From: Bacteroidia bacterium
GTDB lineage: Bacteria > Bacteroidota > Bacteroidia > B-17B0 > Aurantibacillaceae
DNA: 64,000 nt
Assembly: GCA_021740825.1 (NCBI GenBank)
Contig: JAIOZA010000002.1
Location: forward strand, 62,001-126,000
Reading direction: 5' to 3'
This document shows positions 29,261 through 37,314 of the stretch, one piece after another. Under the pieces are notes generated by a model. It did no database searches and was not told the DNA's origin. It saw nothing but the letters and a program-made list of their open reading frames with translations. The position numbers and the translations under genes are program-made. Numbering within the stretch: the stretch's first letter is position 1; each line of letters begins with the position of its first letter.

Positions 29261-30496
29261 TTAATTGTAAGATTCAATGGTTTTTTTAATAATAGAAGCG
29301 CAATCTAAAATTTGCTCTTTAGTAATAACTAAGGGGGGAGCAAAACGAATAATGTCTCCGTGAGTTGGCTTAGCAAGCAAGCCATTTTCGGCTAATTTCA
29401 AACACACGTCCCACGCAGAAATTCCGTCTTTTTCTTTAATGATCATGGCATTCAACAACCCTTTTCCTCTCACTAAAGTTATTCTGTCAGATTGGATGGC
29501 TCTTAATTTTTCTCTAAACAATTCTCCTAATTTTTCCGCGTTATCAGCTAAATTTTCATCTTTTAAAACTTTTAATGCCTCAATAGCAACTACACAAGCC
29601 AAAGGATTTCCTCCATAGGTTGAACCATGCTCTCCTGGTTTAATATTTAGCATAATTTCATCATCACATAAAACAGCTGCAACAGGCAATACTCCGCCAC
29701 TCAAAGCTTTTCCTAAAATTAATATATCAGGACGAACTCCTTCATGATCACAAGCTAACATTTTACCAGTTCGCGCTAAGCCTGTTTGAACTTCATCTGC
29801 TATTAACAAAACATTATATTTTTCACATAATTCTTTTACGCCTTTTAAATATCCATAATCAGGAACAAGAACTCCCGCTTCGCCTTGTATTGGTTCAACC
29901 ATAAAAGCCGCAACATTTTTGTCTTCAAATGCCTTTTCTAATTTTTGCAAATTATTATATGGCACTACCTCAAAACCAGGCATAAAAGGACCAAATTTAT
30001 TAAAACTACTTGGATCTGTGCTGCTGGATATTGCTGCCATTGTCCTTCCCCAAAAATTACCTTCAGCAAAAATTATTTTTGCTTTATTATCCTCAATACC
30101 TTTTTTAACATAGCCCCACCTTCTTGCTAATTTAATAGCAGTTTCACCGCCTTCTACACCTGTATTCATAGGCAATACCTTGTCATATCCAAAATAATTG
30201 GTTATAAAATGCTCGTACTCACCTAGTACATTGTTATGAAAAGCTCTGGAAGTTAATGTCAGTTTTTTTGCTTGTTCTATAAGTGCCGCTATTATTCTTG
30301 GATGACAATGTCCCTGATTTACTGCGCTATAAGCCGATAAAAAATCGTAATACTGTTTACCATCAACATCCCAAACGTGAACGCCAAGGCCTTTTTCTAA
30401 AACCACAGGCAAAGGATGGTAGTTATGCGCCCCATGTTTATCTTCTAAATCTATTAAATATTGAGCTTTGGCTGATAAGTTCATTTCTGCAATCAT
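29261..30496 (-). CDS. rocD: Ornithine aminotransferase
   Basis: A PLP-dependent class III aminotransferase converting ornithine and 2-oxoglutarate to glutamate semialdehyde and glutamate. The track's upstream 27 residues are a hydrophobic artefact beginning with TTG. ATG 30496 ([12 protein letters not shown]) or ATG 30484 is preferred because the family starts just before [14 protein letters not shown]. Visible signatures are [17 protein letters not shown], the [14 protein letters not shown] cofactor motif and the PLP lysine in [13 protein letters not shown]. Length after correction is about 411. With proline dehydrogenase in the same window it feeds the P5C pool. Confidence 0.93.
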   Translation of the reverse strand: MIAEMNLSAKAQYLIDLEDKHGAHNYHPLPVVLEKGLGVHVWDVDGKQYYDFLSAYSAVNQGHCHPRIIAALIEQAKKLTLTSRAFHNNVLGEYEHFITNYFGYDKVLPMNTGVEGGETAIKLARRWGYVKKGIEDNKAKIIFAEGNFWGRTMAAISSSTDPSSFNKFGPFMPGFEVVPYNNLQKLEKAFEDKNVAAFMVEPIQGEAGVLVPDYGYLKGVKELCEKYNVLLIADEVQTGLARTGKMLACDHEGVRPDILILGKALSGGVLPVAAVLCDDEIMLNIKPGEHGSTYGGNPLACVVAIEALKVLKDENLADNAEKLGELFREKLRAIQSDRITLVRGKGLLNAMIIKEKDGISAWDVCLKLAENGLLAKPTHGDIIRFAPPLVITKEQILDCASIIKKTIESYN

Positions 30497-30660
30497 GATA
30501 GTAAAATTTATATCTTGTAAAGATAAGATAAATGAAATTAAACTTAGCACGATTATACAAAAAAACAATTTGAGCAAATTACATATTCTATAACCTTTTT
30601 GTACCTATCTATTTTACACAATTTTTAGCTTTTTGATTAACAAATTTTAACAAGACTAAA

Positions 30661-31707
30661 ATGCCTGAAACCCCTACCATTACTAATTTTGTGACGAATT
30701 TATTAAACAAAAATATGGTAGTAGACATTAGAGAATTAAATGAGCGCATTCAGCGTGAAAGTGCGTTTGTAGATGTATTAACTTCTGAAATGAACAAAGT
30801 AATTGTGGGACAAAGCCACATGGTTGAGCGTTTGTTAATTGGTTTATTAAGTAACGGACATATTTTACTGGAAGGTGTTCCAGGTTTAGCAAAAACATTA
30901 GCCATTAATACCTTGGCAACTTGTATTGATGCTAAATTTAGCCGTATACAATTTACGCCTGATTTGTTGCCAGCCGATTTAATTGGTACCATGATTTACA
31001 ATCAAAAACAAGAGCAATTCTCTATTCGTAAAGGACCAATATTTGCAAACTTTGTTTTAGCTGATGAAATTAATCGTGCTCCGGCAAAAGTTCAATCGGC
31101 TTTATTAGAAGCCATGCAGGAAAAACAAGTAACGATTGGCGACGAAACTTTTAAACTTCCAAACCCGTTTTTAGTTTTAGCTACACAAAATCCAATTGAG
31201 CAGGAAGGAACTTATCCTTTACCAGAAGCTCAAATGGATCGTTTTATGTTAAAAGTGGTTATTTCTTATCCTACAAAAGAAGATGAACGTAAAGTAATTG
31301 CCGCTAATATTTCTCGTCAGGGAATGCCGAAAGCAAATATTGTTTTAAAACCCGAAGATATTTTAAATGCGCGTAACGTTGTAAAAGATGTTTACATGGA
31401 TGAGAAAATTGAGCGTTACATAGTTGACATTGTTTTTGCTACTCGTTTTCCTAAAGAATATAAATTAGAAAAATTTGCTCCTTTAATTTCTTACGGTGGT
31501 TCACCTCGTGCAAGTATAAACTTAGCTTTAGCGGCAAAGGCTTATGCATTTATTAAACGCAGAGGTTACGTTATTCCTGAGGATGTTCGTGCAGTTTGTT
31601 TAGATGTAATGCGTCACCGTATTGGTTTAACTTACGAGGCAGAAGCGGAAAACATTACAACTGAGCATATCATTAACGAATTATTAAACGCTGTTGAAGT
31701 TCCTTAA
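30661..31707 (+). CDS. MoxR-type AAA+ ATPase
   Basis: A 348-residue MoxR ATPase heading the Bat operon. Walker A is GVPGLAKT, followed by ILLADEINRAPAKVQSALLEAMQE (Walker B region; shown here only as landmark ADEINRAP), sensor 1 ATQNPIEQEGTYPLPEAQ and a C-terminal lid domain. MoxR proteins act with von Willebrand A domain partners, probably as chaperones for assembly of membrane or periplasmic complexes. The genes following it here (DUF58, BatA-E) are the usual partners. The N-terminal ~18 residues before NKNMVVDIREL may not be essential; an internal ATG at 30715 is an alternative start. Confidence 0.93.
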   Translation: MPETPTITNFVTNLLNKNMVVDIRELNERIQRESAFVDVLTSEMNKVIVGQSHMVERLLIGLLSNGHILLEGVPGLAKTLAINTLATCIDAKFSRIQFTPDLLPADLIGTMIYNQKQEQFSIRKGPIFANFVLADEINRAPAKVQSALLEAMQEKQVTIGDETFKLPNPFLVLATQNPIEQEGTYPLPEAQMDRFMLKVVISYPTKEDERKVIAANISRQGMPKANIVLKPEDILNARNVVKDVYMDEKIERYIVDIVFATRFPKEYKLEKFAPLISYGGSPRASINLALAAKAYAFIKRRGYVIPEDVRAVCLDVMRHRIGLTYEAEAENITTEHIINELLNAVEVP

Positions 31708-31728
31708 TTAGATTTTAGAAACAAGAGT

Positions 31729-31786
31729 TAAGAAGTAAGATTTAAAAAATCACTTCTTAAATCTTAAATCATATATCTTAAATCAA
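31729..31786. repeat. Quasi-palindromic low-complexity repeat between moxR and the DUF58 gene
   Basis: TAAGAAGT and ACTTCTTA (31729-31759) enclose GATTT-AAA-AAATC, forming one long hairpin with a two-base bulge. Then TCTTAAATC-like units repeat three times up to the next start codon. Related AGATTTAAG-type words appear near 44.68-44.75 kb. It lies inside the operon. Confidence 0.6.
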
Positions 31787-31789
31787 AAA

Positions 31790-32656
31790 ATGGAAACCAC
31801 CGAATTACTTAAAAAAGTAAGAAAAATAGAAATTAAAACTAAGGGTTTGAGTAACCAGATTTTTTCTGGTGAATATCACTCTGCGTTTAAAGGTCGTGGC
31901 ATGGCATTTAGTGAGGTGCGCGAATATACGCCTGGTGACGATGTAAGAACTATTGATTGGAATGTAACCGCTCGTTTAAGAACACCTTATGTAAAAGTTT
32001 TTGAAGAAGAGCGCGAGTTAAGCGTGATGATCTTAGTAGATGTAAGTGCCAGTGGAAAATTTGGAACGCAAAAACAATTTAAACAAGATTTAATTACAGA
32101 ATTATGTGCTGTAATTGCTTTTTCAGCTTCACAAAATAATGATAAAATTGGAGTGATATTTTTTAGTGACAAGATTGAGAAATTTATTCCGCCAAAAAAA
32201 GGCAAATCACATATTTTAAGAATCATACGAGAGCTTATAAATATTGAACCACAGCAAAAAGGAACAAATATTGAATTAGCTTTAAAATACTTAACTAATA
32301 TTATTAAAAAGAAAAGTATTACTTTTTTAATTTCTGATTTCAAAGATTCAAATTCGTATTCGGACGCAATGAAAATAGCCAATCGTAAACATGATTTAGT
32401 AGCTTTAAGAATTAACGATGTTCATGAAAATACTTTGCCCGATGTTGGTTTAATTAAACTAAAAGAGAACGAAACTGGAAAAATAATGTGGGTTGATACA
32501 AGCAATAAATCTTTTAGAAAACAATTAGAAATAAATGACTTAAAATTTGAAGCGCAATTAAAAGATACGTTTACAAAAAGTGGAGTTGATTATACAACCA
32601 TATTAACCCACGAAGGATATATTAAACCATTAATGACTTTATTTAAAAAGAGATAA
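31790..32656 (+). CDS. DUF58 domain-containing protein (VWA-like)
   Basis: A 288-residue protein of the DUF58 family, almost always linked to MoxR ATPases. The signature GRGMAFSEVREYTPGDDVR at about 39-57 is followed by IDWNVTARL and a VWA-like fold with VDVSASGKFG, which carries a partial DxSxS metal site. No membrane segment is visible, so it is probably cytosolic or membrane-associated. It follows moxR by 82 nt filled with repeats. Probable MoxR client or partner in envelope complex assembly. Confidence 0.9.
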   Translation: METTELLKKVRKIEIKTKGLSNQIFSGEYHSAFKGRGMAFSEVREYTPGDDVRTIDWNVTARLRTPYVKVFEEERELSVMILVDVSASGKFGTQKQFKQDLITELCAVIAFSASQNNDKIGVIFFSDKIEKFIPPKKGKSHILRIIRELINIEPQQKGTNIELALKYLTNIIKKKSITFLISDFKDSNSYSDAMKIANRKHDLVALRINDVHENTLPDVGLIKLKENETGKIMWVDTSNKSFRKQLEINDLKFEAQLKDTFTKSGVDYTTILTHEGYIKPLMTLFKKR

Positions 32657-32793
32657 GTGCCCCACCTAACCTCCCCGATGGAGAGGGACAGAACACTTCT
32701 CAAACAAAAATTGAAATTGAAATTGAAAAAATAAACATATATAATCGTTCCACTCCCCTCTCCAAAGGAGAGGGGTTGGGGGTGAGGCTACAT
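32657..32793. repeat. GC-rich inverted repeat pair within the Bat operon
   Basis: The whole 138-nt spacer is a repeat. A left part (CCCCACCTAACCTCCCCGA and on) and a right part (reverse-complement GCCTCACCCCCAACCCCTCT) are inverted relatives. The right part contains the perfect stem CCCCTCTCC-AAA-GGAGAGGGG (32755-32775). It belongs to the same composition class as the repeats at 15.5 and 15.7 kb. A strong hairpin here could weaken read-through to downstream bat genes. Confidence 0.75.
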
Positions 32794-32794
32794 T

Positions 32795-33763
32795 ATGACA
32801 CTAAAAAAATACATATTAATTCTTTTTGCGATACTCACAAGCATTGCTGTTCAATCTCAGATAGAAGTTCATGCTGTTATTGATTCCACATCGATTCGCA
32901 TTGGTGCTCAAACTAAATTAGATATTTATTTAAATTATGATGCTTCTGCTCAAAAAAGCATAGATGTAGTTTGGCCAGAAATTGAAGACACTCTAAAAAA
33001 AGGAATTGAAGTAATAAATATCACAAAAATAGATACTACTATTCCAAATAAAAACAAACCAAATAGTATTCAGCAACATATTCAATTAACCGTTACATCA
33101 TTTGATACCGGCGCTTACTATATTGCACCATTTAAATTTATTATTAATAAAGATACAGCAAATCCATTATTAACAGAACCACTTCACTTAATTGTAAAAA
33201 CAGTTGCAACAGATACATCCATAACAAAAATAAAAGACATTAAGCCGCCATACGATGAACCATTTAATTGGAAGTGGTATTTGCCTCAAATTTATATGGG
33301 ATTAGCAATTTTAGCAGCAATCATAATTTTGATTATTATTATTAAAAAATTAAGTAAGAAAAAACCGCAAGAAATTATTATTGAAAAACCTAAAATTCCT
33401 GCACATATTACAGCACTTGAAACTTTAGAAAAAATAAAATCAGAAGCTATTTGGAAAGAAAATAAAACAAAAGAATATTATTCATCTATTGCAGATACTG
33501 TTCGCTTATATATTGAAGAACGTTTTAATATCAATGCATTAGAGTTAACCTCTGACGAAATTATTAAAATATTTAAATCTCAGGTAGTAGACTCTGAGAG
33601 TAAATCTAAATTAAATCAAATATTAACACTCTCCGATTTTGTAAAATTCGCAAAACAAATTCCTATTGAAGCAGAACATTCATTAACCTTAAACAATGCT
33701 TTTGATTTTGTAAAAGGAACCATGCGAGAAGAAAAAAAAGAAGAAAAAGTTGTTAGTTCATAG
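32795..33763 (+). CDS. BatD-related membrane protein of the Bat operon, unknown function
   Basis: A 322-residue protein with a signal peptide (1-21), a periplasmic beta-rich domain (about 25-155) resembling the N-terminal strand domain of BatD-like proteins, one membrane helix (about 168-188, IYMGLAILAAIIILIII) and a cytoplasmic helical domain. The last region (LETLEKIKSEAIWKENKTKEYY, then LELTSDEIIKIF) resembles the C-terminal cytoplasmic part of the 606-residue BatD downstream. This gene between DUF58 and batA is common in Bacteroidota and usually left unnamed. It probably works in the same complex. Confidence 0.75.
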   Translation: MTLKKYILILFAILTSIAVQSQIEVHAVIDSTSIRIGAQTKLDIYLNYDASAQKSIDVVWPEIEDTLKKGIEVINITKIDTTIPNKNKPNSIQQHIQLTVTSFDTGAYYIAPFKFIINKDTANPLLTEPLHLIVKTVATDTSITKIKDIKPPYDEPFNWKWYLPQIYMGLAILAAIIILIIIIKKLSKKKPQEIIIEKPKIPAHITALETLEKIKSEAIWKENKTKEYYSSIADTVRLYIEERFNINALELTSDEIIKIFKSQVVDSESKSKLNQILTLSDFVKFAKQIPIEAEHSLTLNNAFDFVKGTMREEKKEEKVVSS

Positions 33764-33777
33764 TTTTTGGTTGTTTG
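33761..33777 (+). repeat. Left inverted repeat flanking the four-helix-bundle gene
   Basis: TAGTTTTTGGTTGTTTG directly follows the preceding gene. Its reverse complement recurs with one mismatch at 34237-34253, so the pair brackets the four-helix-bundle gene. Confidence 0.6.
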
Positions 33778-33813
33778 TAATATAGTGCTGAGAAAAAAAA
33801 TATTGATTAAAGA

Positions 33814-34254
33814 ATGAGCGAAGAAAAAAATAAAGGTTTTACAAAATTGGAAGATATCATTACATGGCAAAAGTCAAAAACTTTAGTTATAGATATATAC
33901 AAAATCACTTATGAACCATTATTTAGTAAAGATTTCGGATTAAGAGATCAAATTAGAAGAGCGGCTGTTTCAGTTCCGTCAAATATTGCTGAAGGATTTG
34001 GAAGAGGTGGAACAAACGAATTTAAAAATTTTTTATCAATAGCTAAAGGGTCTTTATATGAAGTAAAAACTCAATTAATAATTGCTAATGAATTAAATTT
34101 AGTTGATAATTCATCTAAACAGAAATTAATTTCGCAAATTGAAGAAATTGCAGGATTAATTTCAGGATTAATAAAATATTTGAAAGATACAGAAATAAAA
34201 GGCTCTAAATATAGCGTCGAATCAAATAACAAAAATCAAACAACAAAAAACTAA
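33814..34254 (+). CDS. Four-helix bundle protein (S23/23S rRNA intervening-sequence family)
   Basis: A 146-residue protein of the four-helix bundle family first found encoded in 23S rRNA intervening sequences and related in fold to the accessory protein of diversity-generating retroelements. Landmarks are LEDIITWQKSKTLVIDIYK, FGLRDQIRRAAVSVPSNIAEGFGR and GSLYEVKTQLIIAN. Here it sits inside the Bat operon, between the 322-residue gene and batA, four nt before batA. Matching inverted repeats lie just outside it. No reverse transcriptase or variable repeat is in the window, so a retroelement role is unlikely. The family's function is unknown; oligomer formation and nucleic-acid binding have been proposed for relatives. 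Confidence 0.88.
   Translation: MSEEKNKGFTKLEDIITWQKSKTLVIDIYKITYEPLFSKDFGLRDQIRRAAVSVPSNIAEGFGRGGTNEFKNFLSIAKGSLYEVKTQLIIANELNLVDNSSKQKLISQIEEIAGLISGLIKYLKDTEIKGSKYSVESNNKNQTTKN
34237..34253 (-). repeat. Right inverted repeat flanking the four-helix-bundle gene
   Basis: The reverse complement reads TAGTTTTTTGTTGTTTG, 16 of 17 identical to the left copy at 33761. It overlaps the last codons of the gene. A further shared AAGTTGTTAG lies outside both copies, with a short gap on the left. Confidence 0.6.
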
Positions 34255-34258
34255 CAAC

Positions 34259-35269
34259 TTGCTTTCCTACTTTAACGACATACAATTTGCTGAAAAACAA
34301 TGGTTTTGGTTATTCATAATCATTCCATTGATGATTATTTGGTATATCTATAAGTTAAAAACGTATGAAGGCGAAGTAAATTATTCATCATTTAATTTAT
34401 TTACTGGAATTAAATCTTCATTAAAAGCAAAATTCAGACATACGCTATTTATTTTAAGATTACTTTGTTTATCATTAATCATATTAGCAATTGCTCGTCC
34501 GCAATCTCGCAGTAGCTGGAAAGATACTAAAACCGAAGGAATTGATATTATTGTAAGTTTAGACGTTTCATTATCGATGTTAGCAAAAGATTTTAAACCT
34601 AACCGTTTAGAAGTTGCTAAAGAAGTGTTGAGCGATTTTATTGATGCTCGTCCAAATGACAAAATTGGTTTAGTGATTTTTGGGGGAGAAGCATTTACTC
34701 AGTGTCCATTAACAACAGATCATAAAATCATTAAAAATATGTTTGGCGATATTAAAGCCGGAATGTTAGACCAAGGTACCGCCATTGGTTTAGGACTTGC
34801 TGATGGAGTTGCTCGTGTAAAAGACAGTAAAGCAAAAAGTAAAGTCGTTATTTTAATTTCAGATGGAGTTAGTAACGTGGGGGAAATTGCACCTTTAACA
34901 GCTGCTGAAATTGCTAAGACATTTGGTGTACGAGTTTATTGTATTGGTGTTGGTAGCAAAGGAAAAGCCTTGCAACCAGTCGCCTTATATCCTAACGGAG
35001 AAATGGAATATGATTATGTGGATGTTGATATTGATGATGAAACCATGACTAAAATAAGTAAGATGACTGGCGGAAAATATTTTAGAGCAACAGACCGAGA
35101 AAGTTTAGAAAAAACATATAAGGAAATTGATTTATTAGAGAAAACAATTATTAGCGAACAAAGCTTCACCAATAAAGCCGAGCACTTTTTACCTTTAGCT
35201 ATTGGAGCATTAATTTGTTTGTTACTTGAATTTTTATTGAAACGATTTGTATTTAAAGCTATACCATAA
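34259..35269 (+). CDS. batA: BatA: membrane VWA domain protein
   Basis: A 336-residue protein with an N-terminal membrane segment (about 16-30), a second helix (about 60-80), a von Willebrand A domain (about 90-270) and a C-terminal membrane helix (about 308-326). The MIDAS site is intact: DVSLS (DxSxS) followed by the TTDHKI threonine and DGVSNVGE. The start is TTG at 34259, and no in-frame ATG fits the first membrane segment. The stop overlaps the batB ATG by one nt (TAATG), so translation is coupled. BatA/BatB probably form a membrane complex activated by MoxR. Confidence 0.9.
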   Translation: MLSYFNDIQFAEKQWFWLFIIIPLMIIWYIYKLKTYEGEVNYSSFNLFTGIKSSLKAKFRHTLFILRLLCLSLIILAIARPQSRSSWKDTKTEGIDIIVSLDVSLSMLAKDFKPNRLEVAKEVLSDFIDARPNDKIGLVIFGGEAFTQCPLTTDHKIIKNMFGDIKAGMLDQGTAIGLGLADGVARVKDSKAKSKVVILISDGVSNVGEIAPLTAAEIAKTFGVRVYCIGVGSKGKALQPVALYPNGEMEYDYVDVDIDDETMTKISKMTGGKYFRATDRESLEKTYKEIDLLEKTIISEQSFTNKAEHFLPLAIGALICLLLEFLLKRFVFKAIP

Positions 35270-36318
35270 TGTTTAAGTTTGAAAACCCAATATTCTTTTA
35301 TGCTTTTGCAATCATACCAGTTTGCATAGCTATTTATATTTGGTATCTATATCGAGCTAAAAAGAATTTAAAAAAATTAGGTGAATTAGGTTTAATAAAT
35401 CTATTAGCTCCCGATGTATCAAAAGCTAAAAAAACTACTAAGTTTATTTTATTAATAATTGGGATTTCTTTTTTGATTTTGGGGATTTGTAATTTACAAA
35501 CCGGCTCCAAAATGAAAGATGTTAAGCGTGAAGGCGCAGATATCATGGTTTGCTTAGATGTATCAAATAGCATGTTGGCTCAGGATTTAACGCCGAACCG
35601 TTTAGAAAGATCGAAAATTGCCATTGAAAATATGGTAAATAAACTACAAGGTGATAGATTAGGAATTATTGTATTTGCAGGTGAAGCATATGTTCAATTA
35701 CCAATAACGACTGATTATAGCACCGCTAAATTATTTTTAGATGGCATTAACACAAAAATTGTTCCAACGCAAGGAACTAATATTGCTGATGCTATTAATA
35801 AAGCTGTTGAAAGTTTTGGTAAAGACGAAGGGAAAAATAAAGCCATTGTAGTAATTACTGACGGAGAAAATAATGAAGACGCAAAAGAAAGTGCTGTTGA
35901 TGCAGCAGAAGAAGCTGCAAAAAAAAATATTGTGATTCATACCATTGGGGTTGGTTCCGAATCTGGAGTTCCTATTCCAAATATAATTGATGGCGTGGTA
36001 AGTGGCTTTAAGAAAGATAATGAGGGAAATACTATTGTAACAAAATTAGACCCAAAAATATTACAAGACATTTCTTCAGCCACAAATGGTGTTTATGTTC
36101 AGGCAAGCAGCGCAGATATTGGGTTGGATGCTATTTTAAATAAAATTGCAGAACTGGATAAAAAGCAATTGGAAAGTAAAATGTACTCCGATTATGAAGA
36201 TCAATTTCAGTGGTTTTTAGGAGCAGCATTATTATTTTTAGTAATTGAATCTTTTTTATCTGAAAGGATAAGCAAATTATGGAAAAAACTGAATTTATTT
36301 GATAATGCAAAAGCATAA
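35269..36318 (+). CDS. batB: BatB: membrane VWA domain protein
   Basis: A 349-residue paralogue of BatA with the same plan: membrane segments near 8-25 and 55-75, a VWA domain with MIDAS motif DVSNSM, TTDYSTA and DGENNEDA, and a C-terminal helix at about 315-330. Its ATG overlaps the BatA stop. The VWA domain should face the periplasm and bind a divalent metal for protein contacts. The next gene batC starts one nt after its stop. Confidence 0.9.
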   Translation: MFKFENPIFFYAFAIIPVCIAIYIWYLYRAKKNLKKLGELGLINLLAPDVSKAKKTTKFILLIIGISFLILGICNLQTGSKMKDVKREGADIMVCLDVSNSMLAQDLTPNRLERSKIAIENMVNKLQGDRLGIIVFAGEAYVQLPITTDYSTAKLFLDGINTKIVPTQGTNIADAINKAVESFGKDEGKNKAIVVITDGENNEDAKESAVDAAEEAAKKNIVIHTIGVGSESGVPIPNIIDGVVSGFKKDNEGNTIVTKLDPKILQDISSATNGVYVQASSADIGLDAILNKIAELDKKQLESKMYSDYEDQFQWFLGAALLFLVIESFLSERISKLWKKLNLFDNAKA

Positions 36319-36319
36319 A

Positions 36320-37213
36320 ATGTTTAAAACAGAGAATAACATAGATAAAAAGATAACTGTGAAAAAAAGCACTTTTTCTAAAAGTTTATTCATTTTTAAA
36401 AACGGAGCTTTTTATAATGTATCATTAAGACATGCTACAAAAAACTATGTGCCTATGTGGTTTATAATTTGTTTGTTTATATCGTTCAGTATTCAAGCTC
36501 AAGAAGAACAAAAAATAGTGTGCAATGGAAATAAATCATTTTACGCAGGTAAGCCAATAGAGGCCGCTAACTCTTATAAAAAGGCATTAAAAGAAAAACA
36601 AGATTATTATAAGGCTAATTTTAATTTAGGTGCTGCTTATTATAAAACTGCCGATTTAATAAGAACAGGTAAAATACCTTCACCAGATAAAAAAATGACA
36701 AAAGATTCGGCAGCTAATATTATCTATAACCAAGCAGCTGAACAATTTGATGTTGTTGCAAAATCCGTTTCTAATGCAGATACAATTCAAAAAGCATGGC
36801 ACAATTACGGAAATGCTAAGCTAATGCAAAAAAGTTATGAAGATGCTATTTTAGGATATAAAAAAGCATTAAAATTAAATCCAAAAGATGAAGATACTCG
36901 TTACAATTTAGCTTACGCTCAGCGCGAATTAAAAAAACAACAAGATCAACAAAAGAAAAACGATAAAGATAAGAAAGACGATAAAAAAGACGGAGATAAA
37001 CCAGAAGATAAAAAAGACAAAGGAGAAAAAGACAAAAAAGATATTAATAATCCAAACGATAAAGATAAACAAGAAGCTCAGCAGCCTCAAATGAGCAAAG
37101 AACAAGCGGAAAAAATGTTGAATGCTTTAAAGAATGACGAGAAAAAAATGCAATCACTCAGAAAGAAAAAAGGTGATCCTGCGCAAAAAGTGAAAGTAGA
37201 AAAAGATTGGTAA
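36320..37213 (+). CDS. batC: BatC: TPR protein with a repeat-derived N-terminal extension
   Basis: The track starts at TTG 36299; ATG 36320 lies one nt after the BatB stop. From there about 45 residues come before MWFIICLFISFSIQAQ, which is a normal signal peptide beginning at ATG 36455. The DNA for that extension (36334-36463) is a 130-bp repeat like the one at 9661-9790, so the true start may be 36455. The mature part has TPR repeats (FYAGKPIEAANSYKKAL, then AWHNYGNAKLMQKSYEDAI) and a very lysine/aspartate-rich tail (KDKKDDKKDGDKPEDKK). It is probably periplasmic and binds BatA/BatB. Confidence 0.82.
   Translation: MFKTENNIDKKITVKKSTFSKSLFIFKNGAFYNVSLRHATKNYVPMWFIICLFISFSIQAQEEQKIVCNGNKSFYAGKPIEAANSYKKALKEKQDYYKANFNLGAAYYKTADLIRTGKIPSPDKKMTKDSAANIIYNQAAEQFDVVAKSVSNADTIQKAWHNYGNAKLMQKSYEDAILGYKKALKLNPKDEDTRYNLAYAQRELKKQQDQQKKNDKDKKDDKKDGDKPEDKKDKGEKDKKDINNPNDKDKQEAQQPQMSKEQAEKMLNALKNDEKKMQSLRKKKGDPAQKVKVEKDW
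36334..36463. repeat. 130-bp repeat copy at the batC 5' end
   Basis: The right end CTATGTGCCTATGTGGTTT matches 17 of 19 bases of the element at 9772-9790, and a degenerate left end (AATAACATAG) lies exactly 130 bp away, the same length as that element. The interior is diverged. It keeps an open frame with batC. Confidence 0.55.
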
Positions 37214-37300
37214 CAATAAGTTTTAAGTGTTTAGTGATAAGTTATAAGTTGAAACAATAGTTCTTTCCTCCTTTTTGGAGTTGCTCAAGAGGCGGAGGAT
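37214..37300. repeat. Two adjacent repeats between batC and batD
   Basis: First a low-complexity run of TAAGTTTTAAGTG / AGTGATAAGTTATAAGTT units (37214-37250), then a CTCC-TTTTT-GGAG hairpin (37268-37280) followed by TTGCTCAAGAGG and GGAGGA, which can also pair with the upstream TCCTCC. The second part belongs to the GC-rich hairpin class. Confidence 0.6.
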
Positions 37301-37314
37301 GTAAAAATAAAAAA

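Noticed and set aside
30497-30577. 27-residue hydrophobic N-terminal extension of ornithine aminotransferase
   Set aside because: It begins with TTG, precedes the family's normal start, and a signal-like segment makes no sense for this cytosolic enzyme.
33814-34254. Diversity-generating retroelement accessory gene
   Set aside because: The four-helix-bundle fold is shared with Avd, but no reverse transcriptase, template repeat or variable repeat is in the window.
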